From Manihot esculenta (taxonomy: Eukaryota; Streptophyta; Magnoliopsida; Malpighiales; Euphorbiaceae), in assembly GCF_001659605.2 (NCBI RefSeq), contig NC_035174.2, positions 23,944,027 to 24,008,026 of the forward strand: DNA of 64,000 bases, written 5' to 3'. A model generated the notes under the pieces. It was not told the origin of the DNA, ran no database searches, and worked only from the letters and a program-made list of their open reading frames with translations. The position numbers and the translations under genes are program-made. Shown here one piece after another: positions 30,826 to 42,378 of this stretch (positions within the stretch are counted from its first letter, which is position 1; every line of letters starts with the position of its first letter).

Positions 30826-33139
30826 TGTAACAACCCGGAAACCAGTACCTCTCTGTAATGGCCCAAACTGCTCGGCGCTAGGATCCAGATCGGCTTAAGG
30901 CCGCCAGAACCCGTAGCAAGCCTAACCTGAACTCCAAACATCCCATACGTGATCCGACTTGACTACTAGCTGTTTAAACATTTTCTGAAAACTTACCAGA
31001 CTTAACCTTTAAAACATCAGACATCTCAATCTGATATAGCCCTCAGGGCTAAACCAGTGATACACTACCAAGTAACCTCCATGCACTATGCTTGGAAACA
31101 TAGAACCCACTCTGTAGGGTCAGCATATCATAAGTTAACCTTGGCTACCATAGAGTCACAGGAATCAAACCTGGTCTTCTCTAATGGACTCTCTATGGGT
31201 CACAGGAATCAAACCTGGTCTTCCCTCTGCACTGGTCTTGGGTCAAGGGAATTAAACCCTGTCTTCCCTCACAGTTATAATTCACTGGGTTTTCGAAACA
31301 CAACATGTGTTAAGCCTGGTTTGACTCATTTCTCATCAAGAAACTGAAAACAGGATACATGCATATACAAGGGATGAAATATACTATAGGCAAAGCACAT
31401 ACTAATCCATAAGCACCTTAACTGATCATCTATACATCGGTAACAAATATCTCTTTCATTTACATCATGTCCATTACTCTATTACACAAGCAATACTGTA
31501 GCCAATACCCTGCTGCTTCTAACCTTCCCAGCTAACCCTGTACCTGCAAAACTGGGATTAAGGGAAAGGGATGAGCTATAAAGCCCAGTGAGTAGAAACA
31601 CTGAAAACAGTTCATTCATACGCATTTTATATGAAAATGCATCACAACTCAAACATTCCACATCTTGGATTAGACATGACCTCAAAACTCCCTCGACGGG
31701 CTATTGATGTCGCCTTGGTCCAATCCTCATAAACAATGAAAATGCAATGCACCATATTCGTGATTCTAATGCAATCACCCTAAGATATATCATGGCATCC
31801 ATGATGCATGAACTATGCTCAAACATTCTGTTATTTAAGATAAAACATTAAGTTTAGTTCTACTCACCTCGACTCCTCAAGCAGAAACCTGACTGACTCT
31901 GCAACTGCTAATCCTGACGACCTCCCTGAACTGTCGGGTCCAATCCTACACAAATGGACTCGAATGAGGTGTCAAACATACTCTTATCAACTCTTAAACA
32001 ATCCCCCATAATCCCTTCTGACCCTCCAAAAACAATCACACAAAGCATGCAAAAGAAGGCTGGACAGAACACATTCGGCGGCAGGTTCGGCGGCCGAATG
32101 TCCTGAACAGAGCCGAAACTCAAGTACCTTTGGCGGCCGAATATCCTCTTTCGGCGGCCGAACCCTTTCGGGGGCTACTTTCGGAGGCCGAAACCCCTAA
32201 ACAGAGCCGCACCTCAAGGCACTCAGGGGCAAGCTGTGGCAGTCTAAGCCACCATGCAAGGGGTTCGGCGGCCGAATCCTTCTTCGGCTGCCGAACCTGA
32301 GTTCTTCAAGAACTCAGCTTCTCCCGCAACCTAGCTCCTCCATCTTTTCCTCCTCTCTAAACATGCATAACTCCAAACCTCACCTTACATATACTCAAGT
32401 ATATGCTCCAAAGGGGTCCAAAACTACCTAGTAACCCCAACAAAACAGCTACTATAACACATAATCAAGCTTACACCATTAAACACATCAAAAACTCACT
32501 TTAAAACCTAAGCATGCAACTCATGCAAAAGCTGTTAAAAAACATGAAAACAAGTGTAAAGACTTCCCTTACCTCCTGAAACCAGAAGAGGAACAACTTG
32601 AACTCAACAAATCCCCTTCACAAACTTCAAACCACCAAAACCTCTCTTTTCTCTCTTTTTTCTCCAAAACGTTCAAACCCTTTGCAAATGACCAAACCCT
32701 CTGCATGAGCTGATTAAAGCTTGCAGATGAGTCATGGGAGACGTGGCCTAACCCTCTGTGGTGATTTGGAGGCGAACACCTGGCCAAACCACGGACTGAG
32801 GAGCGTGCACAGCTAACCGACCCTCCCAGTTTCGGCTGCCGAAACTGCATGCAAAACCATGCAACTTTCAGGGGCCGAACTTAACCTTCGGGGGCCGAAC
32901 ATTGGGCACTTTCGGCGGCCGAACTTAACATTCGGGGGCCGAACCTGGCCTTTGTCTCCAACGCCTTGTCTCTTCAAAACTTAATCCGGTTTGAGTCAAA
33001 ACCTTTCAAACACTTAAAACACTAAAACTCCTAAAAACTCTTTTAGAAAACCTTCACTCTACCCTTCTAGAAATCTCTGACATCCTTGAACTCCACCAGA
33101 CGGTAGGAATTCCGATGCCTGATCTAGCCGGGTATTACA
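30826..33139 (-). repeat. B2 5' LTR
   Basis: 2,314 bp, equal in length to the 3' LTR. Seen differences include AACCCGG versus AGCCCGG at the outer end and CTTTCAGGGG versus CTTTCGGGGG in a palindrome cluster. Confidence 0.92.
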
Positions 33140-34535
33140 AATTCAAGCTTAAGTGTCTTCTAAAAAGTTTTAGGTATACTTCTTAAGATTCATTTGGAAC
33201 TGGTCTTAACAAATTTTACTGAGTATGTAATTAGTTATGGTATAATCAATAGACTCTGTTCCGGATGCACTACCACTGTGTCCAGTTTAGGTTCACTTGC
33301 AATTTTCATCATTTTAACTACAGATTCAGAATTTTGTCAATTCATGAAAGTTTTAGATATTTGTCTTAGCTTTAATTTGGTATATCTTAGGCCTAATTTC
33401 AATATATACACAATAAGTTATGGAGTTAGTAACACAAGCTGTCCTGTTACAACCTATTCTGCCAGATTTACACTTTTAGCTCCCATGTTAAATTTCTTTA
33501 CTCTAAGCCTTTCAAACATCATTTTAACATTCATATAACATATTTATACAATCAAAGCAACATTTCCAGCAAGTAAAATCAACCCCTAATTTCACTTATT
33601 CATGGCAGAATCAAAGAAAAACATAAAATCATTAAAACACCAAACCTTTCTTGAATTCTTCTTTTCTTTTCCTCTTCTAATCTCTAGCTATCTCCTTTCC
33701 CTTTGATGTTCCTTCACCTATGCCAATTTATATCTTAGGGAAGGATTGAATAAATTGTAAATTAAAGCTTTATAATTCAAATTCATGCATGAAGAAATGA
33801 GATGATGCTATTTCCTACTCATTTCTAAGCTCACCTTTGATTTTCAAGCTTGGTGCATATGGAACCCTAAACTTTTCTTCTTCAATTCTTTCACTATATG
33901 GCTGTTCCTTTAGCTATTGATCTTAGGATGAATTTTGGTTAAAGGAAGAAGTTGTTTTGGTAAGGTTTTGGCTTGACTTTGGTGGGAGAAAGAAAAGCAA
34001 ATTTTTCTTCTTTGAAGTTGGATGACCTACGGCAACATGGACAAAGGAAGAAGACAATCCCTTTTCTTTCTTTTGCATTGTCATTTCTTCTCTCCTTAGT
34101 TAGGTGACACATGGAAAGTAAATCTGAATTTTTATGTTTTAACTTTCCATATTTATACTTTAACCTACTAAACTCTTTCCAATGTTTCAATTTAGTTTTT
34201 AAACTTTCAATATTCATAGATTGACCTACTAAACTATACATATAGCCTTTAGAAGCCCTTTTCACTTAAGCAAGCATGACGGATATAAACAAGCACCTCA
34301 AGCAAGCACGTCGGGAAACCCTAAGCACCTCCCGAAAGTGACTCGTTCCCGACTCGCTAATCACACTGTCTGCTTTATTTCTGGATATGTCCGTTTCTTT
34401 ATTTAAGTTTTCTATGATTCAGTTATTAGCAGATTAGAGTTAAGCTAGCACCTCCCCTAATGCCACTTACTCTAGGAATGAAATAGCCTAACGATGGCAC
34501 TACTCTACCTATGGGTTTGAGGATGTTACATGACA

Positions 34536-37360
34536 TGTGGTGAGTTTCCCACACGTTGCCCCAAAACTGCTCCCACTGCATAATTGCTTGCATCACACAT
34601 GATTTTAAAAGGTAAGTTCCAGTCAGGCCCTTGAATAATTGGGGTAGTCACAAGCAATTTTTTAATGAAATCAAATGCCTTTTTGCAATCTGCATCAAAG
34701 TCAAATGTTACATCTTGTTGGAGCAATCTGCATAATGGCAGAGTGATTTTTGAGAAATATTTGATGAATCTTCTGTAGAATCTTGCATGTCCAAGGAAGG
34801 AACGGATGTCTCTAACATTCGTGGGGTAAGGCAGATTTTTGATGGTATCCACCTTAGCTTTGTCCACTTCTATGCCCTTAGCTGAAACGACATGACCTAA
34901 AACCATACCTTGATTAACCATAAAATGACATTTTTCATAATTAAGCACAAGGTTAGTCTCAATGCATCTTTGTAAGATCCTTTCTAAATTGGTAAGGCAT
35001 TCATCAAAAGAATTTCCATGAACTGTGAAGTCATCCATGAATACCTCAATTGTCTTACCCACATAGTCAGAAAATATGCTCATCATGCATCGCTGAAAAG
35101 TGGCAGGTGCATTGCATAGTCCAAATGGCATTCTTCTAAAGGCAAAAGTGCCAAAAGGGCAAGTGAAGGTAGTCTTCTCTTGGTCTTCTGGAGCAACTGG
35201 AATCTGGTAGAAACCTGAATATCCATCAAGACAACAATAGTGAGTTTTACCTACAAGCCTTTCTAGCATCTGATCAATGAAAGGCAGTGGGAAGTGGTCC
35301 TTCCTTGTTGCAGCATTGAGCTTCTTATAGTCCATGCATACCCTCCATCCATTTTGAACTCTAGTGGGGACAAGTTCCCCTTCAGCATTTGGAACAATGG
35401 TGATTACAGTTTTCTTTGGAACTACAAGTACAGGGCTCACCCATTTGCTATCAGAGATTGGGTAGATGATTCCTGCATCAAGGAGCTTGACTATCTCTTT
35501 TTTCACTACCTCCATCATGGGTGGATTCAATCTTCTTTGGGCATCTCGGACTAGCTTGCACTCATCCTCCATATGAATTCTATGCATGCAGGTGGAGGGA
35601 GAGATACCTTTGATGTCATCAATGGTCCATCCTATGGCTCCTTTGTGTTTTTGTAGTACCTTCAAGAGGCTTGCTTCTTCTTGTTGGCTCAATTTATTGG
35701 ACACTATTACTGGGAGTGTCTTGTTTGCTCCCAAGTACATGTATTTCAGATGGTCTGGAAGAGGCTTCAGATCAGAAGGTGGTTGCAAAGGAGGTTCGGA
35801 GGAGCTTGCTTGTGATGGAGTCTGCTGGGTGAGGTTCGGCGGCCGAAAGGGTTCTTGGTTCGGCGGCCGAATCTGTTCAGTTTGCGGAGTGAGCTTCGGC
35901 GATGGGTGTGGCTTTTGCAAGTCAGTTGGGTTCGGCGGCCGAAGAATGTCTTCTTCCTGCGCAGTGTTTTCCTGAAGTGGTGTGGCAGAATCTGGTTCCT
36001 GAGGAGCAATAGGGTTCGGCGGCCGAAAGTGGGCTATGTTCGGCGGCCGAATGTCTTCTGTCTGCTTTATCTCCACTTGCTGAATGCTGCAGATTGTTTC
36101 CCTTAGTTTCAGATTTTCAATCCTGCAAAGATCATCATCTAGAACAGAATCTTGATTTTCATTAAACACATCTTGGCTCAAACAATCAATAATATCAAGA
36201 CCATAAACAGGGGACATATCATGTGGATATTTCATGGAATCATACACATTGTACTTTATGACTTCCCCTTCAAATTCCATGGTAAGAGTACCATCATGCA
36301 CATCAATTTTAGTTCTAGCAGTACTCAAGAAAGGACGTCCAAGAAGGATGTCAGAAGTAGTATTGCAACTATCTTCCTTAGTATCAATCACATAAAAATC
36401 AGCAGGAAAGACAAGTTCATCTACTTGGACTAAGACATCTTCTAAAACACCTATGGGATATACCACAGATCTATCAGCCAATTGTATCACAGCCCTTGTT
36501 TCTTTGAGTGCACATGCATTGAGAGATTTATAGATGGAGAGAGGCATGACATTAATAGATGCACCTAGATCACACATGGCTTTCTTGATACCAACATTCC
36601 CAATTTTACAAGAGATAGCAAACATACCTTTGTCCTTGCATTTGGTAGGGAGTTCTCTTTTAATAACAGCAGTAACTACCTCACCTACACTTACTTTCTC
36701 TCTTTCAGCAAGCTTTCTTCTGTTGGTGCACAACTCTTTCAGAAATTTGGCATACCTAGGAATCTGCTTGACAGCATCTAGCAGTGGTATGTTGATCTCC
36801 ACTTTTCTGAAAGTCTCAAGGATCTCCTTTTCCTCTTTTTCTTTTTGCGTTCTTTCAAATCTTTTTGGAAAAGGAGGTGGTTCAGGTTGAGATGGAGAGG
36901 CTTCATGTGGCCTTGGTTCTACCTCTTGCTCATGATTAGCATCTTGAAGCTCTTTGCCACTTCTCAAAGTAATAGCACTGACATTTTGTCTGGGATTGGT
37001 TTCAGTTTGAGAAGGGAGCTTACCTTGGGTTTGCAGTTGGCCTATAGAGGTGGCCATTTGGCTTATGTCTTGTCGCACGCTTTGCATGGTGTTCACCATT
37101 GTTTCCATCATTGTTTGCATGATCTTCTCAAGGTTCTGATTTGGATTTGAAGGTGCTGGTTGGGCTTGACTTCTTTGGTAACTTTGGTTATTCTGATCAT
37201 TGTTAGGCTTCCCATAACTAAAATTGGGGTGGTCCCTCCAACCTGGATTGTATGTATTGGAATATGGATAATATCTAGGTTGGTTGTTGTACCTCCCAAT
37301 TGCATTGGCTTGCTGATTGTCTTCTTGGAGGGTGGGACATTGATCAGTAGGGTGTCCCAC
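34536..37360 (-). pseudogene. A2 gag end, protease and reverse transcriptase (long open frame)
   Basis: A minus-strand frame of about 940 residues with no stop, cut at its 3' end by insertion D. In order: the end of the Gag zinc knuckle (GHPTDQC), the Gag tail, protease (DLGAS and DILLGR), an RPPN-repeat linker (35835-36051), reverse transcriptase with [42 protein letters not shown] and the catalytic FMDD, then the start of RNase H ([13 protein letters not shown]). FMDDF with this context is Athila-type. RNase H resumes at 24831. Apart from insertion D the pol part is intact, but there is no integrase downstream. Confidence 0.92.
35835..36051 (-). repeat. Near-palindromes inside the A2 polyprotein linker
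   Basis: Five perfect TTCGGCGGCCGAA copies (35835, 35859, 35931, 36015, 36039) in the coding linker, translated as RPPN. The A1 linker (1622-1856) and A3 linker (about 56150-56365) have equivalents, some mutated. Confidence 0.85.
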
Positions 37361-38410
37361 ATATGAACAAATCCCACATGGCCTAGGTGGCTGAATTGCT
37401 TGTATTTGTTGGACTTGGCCAAGGGCAATCTTTTATACAAGAGAAGTTAGTTTTGCAATTTGAGATTCAACAGAGGATGTACTTACCTCATGGATTCCTC
37501 TTTGCGTTTGCCCCTCTTCTTCATATTGCTTGGATGAGGCTGCAAGACTGGATATGAGTTCCTTCATCTCCCTAGGTGTCTTGTCTAGGATAGATCCTCC
37601 ACAGGCTATAGTTATGAGTTTCCTTTCTGATGGAGTCAATCCTCCATAGAAGAATTGAATGAGGGCTTTGTCTGACAGATCATGTTGTGGACAACCTGTA
37701 CAAAGTCTTTCAAACCTTTCCCAATAATCATATAAGTCCTCAGTTGGTCTTTGCTTTATGCTAGTGATTTCTCTTATTATGCCAATTGATTTAGATGGTG
37801 GGAAGTATTTGTCCAAAAAGGCTTGGACCATATCATCCCAAGAAGTTATAGATCCAGATGGCAAATAAAATAACCAATCCTTAGCATGGTCATCTAATGA
37901 AAAAGGGAAGGCTCTTAGTTTAACATGATCTTCAGAGATCCCTTGAGGTCTCATGGATGAGCAAATAATTTTAAATTCTTTTAAGTGCTTATGTGGATTT
38001 TCATTTGGCAAACCTCTAAATTTAGGGAGTTGATGAATCAAACCTGATTTCAGTTCAAAGGGAACTGTAAGAGGTGGATAGGTGATGCAAAGGGGAGCAT
38101 AATCACCTATAGCGGTTGCTAACTCCCTCATGGTTCTTTCCCTTTGTGCTTGTGGCCTATTTGCTGGATTTTCTTGAATTATCTGGCCTTGGACAGCATG
38201 TCCATCATGGGCAGCAGCTGGTGCTTGAGGTTCTGCCATTGGTGCAAGATGGGGTTGCTGGATTGAAGGACTTTCGGCGGTCGAATGTTGATGAGTTTCG
38301 GCGGCCGAAGGTTGGGCAGAAGGTTGTGCGGCTTACTTTCCAAGTCTTATCAGAGTGCGTTCAATTTCTAGATCAAAGGGCAGAGTGTCCCTACTTTCAG
38401 ATATGGTCAT
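37361..38410 (-). pseudogene. gag: A2 gag, capsid part, two nonsense codons
   Basis: The Gag start by homology is the ATG at 38410 (MTISESRDTL). The frame meets a TAA at 38333-38335, where A3 has glutamine (CAA to TAA). It is then open through the capsid region ([48 protein letters not shown]) to a TAA at 37433-37435. The frame continues into the zinc knuckle. Gag would form the particle shell. The near-palindrome also occurs here at 38271-38316, once mutated. Confidence 0.85.
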
Positions 38411-38442
38411 GAAATAAAAAATAAACAAACAAGTGAATCAAT

Positions 38443-38460
38443 TCACGGGCAATGGCGCCA
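38443..38460 (-). other. A2 primer binding site (tRNA-Asp type)
   Basis: Minus strand TGGCGCCATTGCCCGTGA, five bases from the 5' LTR. It differs at a few positions from TGGCGCCGTTGCCGGGGA seen in C, the usual Athila tRNA-Asp site. Confidence 0.75.
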
Positions 38461-38559
38461 ATTTTTGACAGGAGCGGTTGTCGAAACCGGTCAAAAATAA
38501 CCTTCTTGGTTACCTACAATTTACAATTGTAGATAGTGGTGAAGGATCGTATCCACAGA

Positions 38560-40616
38560 TGACAGAGCGCATTTTAGGCCATATTATCATGATCTTAATG
38601 ATGTTTATTTGCACAGTTTCTGCCTAATTTGGTTGTTTTGTTCATGTTCTACAGAAACTAGGTGTGAAAAGACATTCTGGAGAAAATGTGGTTAAAACTG
38701 CCAAAAAGTGCCAAATATGGAAAGTTCCAGAAAAGGAAAGTTTCATATATGGAAAGTGCCAAACAAGGAAAGAGTCAAAGAGCGCAGCCAACAAACTGTC
38801 CGAAATTCGAACTGCAGAATCCTTCCTGCCTTGTTTAGAACGTGTGCCAAGAAAGGAAAGTCTTCAAATAAGGCAAGTTTTCAGAAAAGGAAAGTCTTGA
38901 AATGAGGAAAGTGCAGAGGCAAAAGCAAATAAGGAAAGCTCGGTCAGAGGATTATTTAAAATTCAAATCGCAGATATTTCTTTCCTTACTCAAAGATGTG
39001 CACATACTGCAGCAGTCATATCTTCCAATTTAGGCAGCGAGATCTCATGAAGGCACACTTGCCTCTTCTGCGTTCAACGTTTAAAATTCAAACGAAGGCT
39101 CCACCTAAAAAGGAAAGACTTGGCAGATCCACTTTCCCTTCTGCATTCAATGACTGCGCACCACTTGCCTCTTGCAACACAATCTGCGCGCCACTCCCTA
39201 TTCAGGAAGGAGATCTCTATGCACTTGGCCTTCATACAGTCCAGATTCATAATTCAATAGAGGATCCATCTAAATAGGAAGTTTGGACAGCAAATATTTC
39301 CTATACAGTGCTGTCCGCGCGCCTACCTCTTCTGCAAAGCCTGATCCGCGCGCCTCCTTCCCTTTCAGTGCTATCCGCGCGCATGCCTCTCTCCTGCAGA
39401 GCAAGCCACGACTTTTCTTCCTCTATTGGCATCCTTGGATCGCTCTTCCTTCCTTTTCAGACACAAGGTACGCTCCTTTCCTATTCTGAAAGCCATCTGC
39501 GCGCACCTGCCTTCTGAAGTGCATGCACTACGATTCTTTCCTCTTCTGCAACAACTTGGGCAGCAAGTTGAGTTTGGGCAGCAACTTGGGCAGCCTCTAC
39601 ACTAATAAGGAAGACCTAGGCAGCATCAAAACTCTATAAAAAGGTACTCTCTTTGGCAGCCACGAATTTGGACACTTTCAGACTCATCTTCTCCTTCTCC
39701 ATCCGGATCAAGCAAGGCCGCGCCTCCACCACCTTCGGCTTCTTCTTTTCTTCTTCTACCTTTCTTTATGGTTTTTGTTTCAGCCATGAGTGGCTGAAAC
39801 CTTTCATTCTAGTTGAAGATCAAGTGAAGCTTTAGTTGTATTGTGGATTGAGAGACTTGGACATTCATTGTTTTACCTTTTGTTATTCAATATTCTTGTG
39901 ATTTCATGCTTAAGGATATTATTGCTTTGTTATTTAAGATCTCCATTGATTTTTGTTGCAAAGTGATATATTGTTGTTTTGAATGATTTTAAGTCCGTAT
40001 TTGCTTGAATCGTTTGAACATAAGAACACTTGGTGCACAACAAAGGAAATTGCATGATCTAGTGTTGTCTCCATGCATGTGGGTGACTAGAATTGGTTCT
40101 CTCCATTACTTTATGCGATTGACTTTTGCAAAAGGCCTAAGGCTCAAAGACATTCTTTGGCAATTGTTAATTAGTAATTGATTGGTGGACTTTCCCTAAT
40201 TAATTTAATCTAAAAGAGAGACTATGGATGTGAGAAGCTTCTTCAATCTCCATAGCCAATTTATTGAATCAACAAAGGAACATTTAAGTCAATGATCAAT
40301 CCCATCAACTAAAGTGGATCTAAATCTTCAACTAGAGCTTTTACCATCATTGTTTTACCCTCAATTTACTTTCTGCTTACTTTTTAATTACTCTTTTCAT
40401 TAGCTTAATCAAATCAATCTCAATACCCCCATTTTTACTTTACATGCACTTGCACTTTCTTTTCTTTTCTGCTCTCTTTAATTTGGTCTATTCAAGGAAG
40501 GTAAACGAGTATCAATTCCCTGTGGATACGATCCTCTTACCACTGTCTGCAATTTTAATATTGTTGGTAGTTAAACAGGTTATTTATTTTGACCGGCTTC
40601 GACAACCGTTCTGTCA
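38560..40616 (+). repeat. C 5' LTR
   Basis: 2,057 bp, TGACAGAGCGCATTTTAGG to CGACAACCGTTCTGTCA. It has repeated YCCGCGCGC-type elements at 39183-39504 and a TATAAAAA box at 39635-39642. It has no TTCGGC-N-GCCGAA cluster. Confidence 0.95.
39635..39642 (+). promoter_or_regulatory. C LTR TATA box
   Basis: TATAAAAA downstream of the GCGCGC-rich part, the likely start region for genomic RNA. The copy in the 3' LTR is at 46801-46808. Confidence 0.6.
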
Positions 40617-40620
40617 AAAT

Positions 40621-40638
40621 TGGCGCCGTTGCCGGGGA
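40621..40638 (+). other. C primer binding site (tRNA-Asp)
   Basis: TGGCGCCGTTGCCGGGGA, four bases after the LTR. This is the primer site usual for Athila-type elements. Confidence 0.9.
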
Positions 40639-40668
40639 GTTGTCTGACTTGTTTATTTTCTTTCTTTT

Positions 40669-42378
40669 ATGACCAGATCTGGACGCGAGGAAATTCTACC
40701 TTACGATCCAGAAATTGAGCGCACAATCAGGAGATTAGGTAAGCAAACAGGTACACATTTGAGGACTGCGCAATCCGGATCTGCGCAAAGACACCTTGAA
40801 ATCGCAGATCAGCCTTCTGAAACCACTCCAACGCATCCTGAACCATCTGAAATGGCTGAAAACGTGGCACCACCTGCTGTAGATGCTGAACATGCTGTCC
40901 GTGAGGAAATACCTCAAGGAAATCCAGCCGTAAGGGCCCCAGAGCCAAGAATAAAAACCATGGGAGAATGGGCAGCCCCAACAGGTGATCAAGCACCTCT
41001 GTGCATCAATTATCCACCTCTGACCGTTCCTTTTGAGCTCAAAACAGGTTTGATTCATATTCTCCCTAAATTTAGAGGATTAGAAAATGAAAACCCACAC
41101 AAGCACTTGAAGGAATTCACCATTATTTGTTCATCCATGAGACCTCAAGGAATTACTGAAGAACATGTTAGATTAATAGCTTTTCCTTTCTCTCTTGAGG
41201 ACCTTGCTAGAGATTGGTTATTCTATTTGCCACCTGGATCTATAAATTCTTGGGAAGAAATGGTTCAAACTTTTTTGAACAAATACTTCCCAACATCTAA
41301 ATCAATTGGCATAATAAGAGAAATAACTAGCATAAGACAGAAACCTGCTGAAGATTTATATGACTATTGGGAAAGGTTTGAAAGGCTTTGTACAGGTTGT
41401 CCACAACATGATATGACAGACAGGTCCCTTATACAATTTTTCTACGGAGGATTGTTGTCATCAGAAAGGAGATACATCGATGTAGCCTGTGGGGGATCCA
41501 TCAAGGACAAGACACCTAGAGAGATGAGGGAGCTGATCTCCACTCTTGCAGCCTCATCTAGGCAATATGGGGAGGAAAAGCAGATGCAAAGAGGGATCCA
41601 TGAGGTAAGTAATTCTGATTCTCAAGTTTCAAAGCTAACTTGTCTTGTGGAAAAGCTTCTCCTTAGCCAAGCACAACAAGTTCATCAAGTCCAACAGCCT
41701 CAGCAACTTCAACCATGTGGTTTATGTGCCTATGTGGGACACCCAACTGATCAATGTCCCACACTTCAAGAAGAGGACCAGCACGTTAATGCAATTGGAG
41801 GATACAACAATCAGGTAAGACGTGATCCTTATTCTAACACATATAACCCAGGTTGGAGAGACCACCCCAATTTCAGCTACGCCAGGACAAACAATCAGAT
41901 CAGCCCCAGGAATCAAGTCCAACCAGCACCTGCAAATTCAGACCATGCCATTGGTGAGTTGACAAAGACGATACAAGTGCTGCAACTGCAGATCGGGGAA
42001 TTGGCCTCCGCAATGAACAGATCTGGCATTCAAGGTAAGTTACCTTCTCAAACAGAAGACAATCCTAGAGAGAATGTGAATGCTATAACACTGAGAAGTG
42101 GGAAGGAGCTCCAACATACCAAGACAGATGAGCCAGAAACCATTCCTGCGCAACAATCAGAGGTTTCAGCTGAAACCACCCCTGCGCAACATCCACCTGA
42201 GCCAGCTAGCCATCCTCCTGCACAAACTGAAGCACCTTCTGCGCAAAAGGATGACCCCAGGTACGTTTTCAGATCCCTCCCCCTTTTCCGAAGAGATTTG
42301 AGAAAGCACAGAAAGAAAAAGAGGAAAGGGAGATCCTTGACACCTTCAGGAAGGTGCAGATCAACATACCTCTGCTAG
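40669..42378 (+). CDS. gag: C Gag, intact
   Basis: 569 residues from ATG 40669 ([10 protein letters not shown]), about 30 bases after the primer site. A polar N-terminus is followed by the Athila-type capsid region ([53 protein letters not shown]), a CCHC knuckle near residue 349 (CGLCAYVGH) and a Gln/Pro-rich tail. It would build the particle. The last 39 residues are out of frame relative to the homologous protein in A1-A3: a one-base loss near 42259 moves the conserved IPPPFPKRF sequence into the next frame, so Gag ends alone instead of continuing into protease. This could be a defect or a way to separate Gag from Pol. Confidence 0.92.
   Translation: MTRSGREEILPYDPEIERTIRRLGKQTGTHLRTAQSGSAQRHLEIADQPSETTPTHPEPSEMAENVAPPAVDAEHAVREEIPQGNPAVRAPEPRIKTMGEWAAPTGDQAPLCINYPPLTVPFELKTGLIHILPKFRGLENENPHKHLKEFTIICSSMRPQGITEEHVRLIAFPFSLEDLARDWLFYLPPGSINSWEEMVQTFLNKYFPTSKSIGIIREITSIRQKPAEDLYDYWERFERLCTGCPQHDMTDRSLIQFFYGGLLSSERRYIDVACGGSIKDKTPREMRELISTLAASSRQYGEEKQMQRGIHEVSNSDSQVSKLTCLVEKLLLSQAQQVHQVQQPQQLQPCGLCAYVGHPTDQCPTLQEEDQHVNAIGGYNNQVRRDPYSNTYNPGWRDHPNFSYARTNNQISPRNQVQPAPANSDHAIGELTKTIQVLQLQIGELASAMNRSGIQGKLPSQTEDNPRENVNAITLRSGKELQHTKTDEPETIPAQQSEVSAETTPAQHPPEPASHPPAQTEAPSAQKDDPRYVFRSLPLFRRDLRKHRKKKRKGRSLTPSGRCRSTYLC

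Larger units (their letters stand above)
26104..33139 (-). mobile_element. Tekay-like element B2, non-autonomous
   Basis: 7.0-kb minus-strand element in D with TSD AATTC (26099-26103, 33140-33144). Both LTRs are 2,314 bp and differ at about six or seven positions by eye. The internal region is only 2.4 kb: gag pieces and the same kind of fossil pol as B1. It has an iMet primer site and a purine tract. It could only have moved with proteins supplied in trans. Confidence 0.92.
24832..34530 (-). mobile_element. Solo LTR D, split by B2
   Basis: Pieces 24832-26103 and 33145-34530, about 2.66 kb joined, bounded by TG and CA (TGTAACACCCCTTACC to GGATGTTACA on the plus strand) and TSD TGACA (24827-24831, 34531-34535). 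No primer site, coding region or second LTR is visible, so it is probably a solo LTR. A GCTCAGTGGGTGATAG block near 25291 corresponds to the CCCAGTGAGTAG block of the minus-oriented B LTRs, which suggests minus orientation and a related gypsy family. It lacks the TTCGGC palindromes. Small reading frames in it show nothing recognisable. Confidence 0.78.

Noticed and set aside
33194..33538. 114-residue frame in D
   Set aside because: AT-rich solo LTR sequence; hydrophobic only through composition, and no start context or family similarity.
38664..39835. Several 60-95 residue frames in the C 5' LTR, repeated at 45830-47001
   Set aside because: They lie in LTR sequence upstream of or around the TATA box; low-complexity translation and no homology that I recognise.
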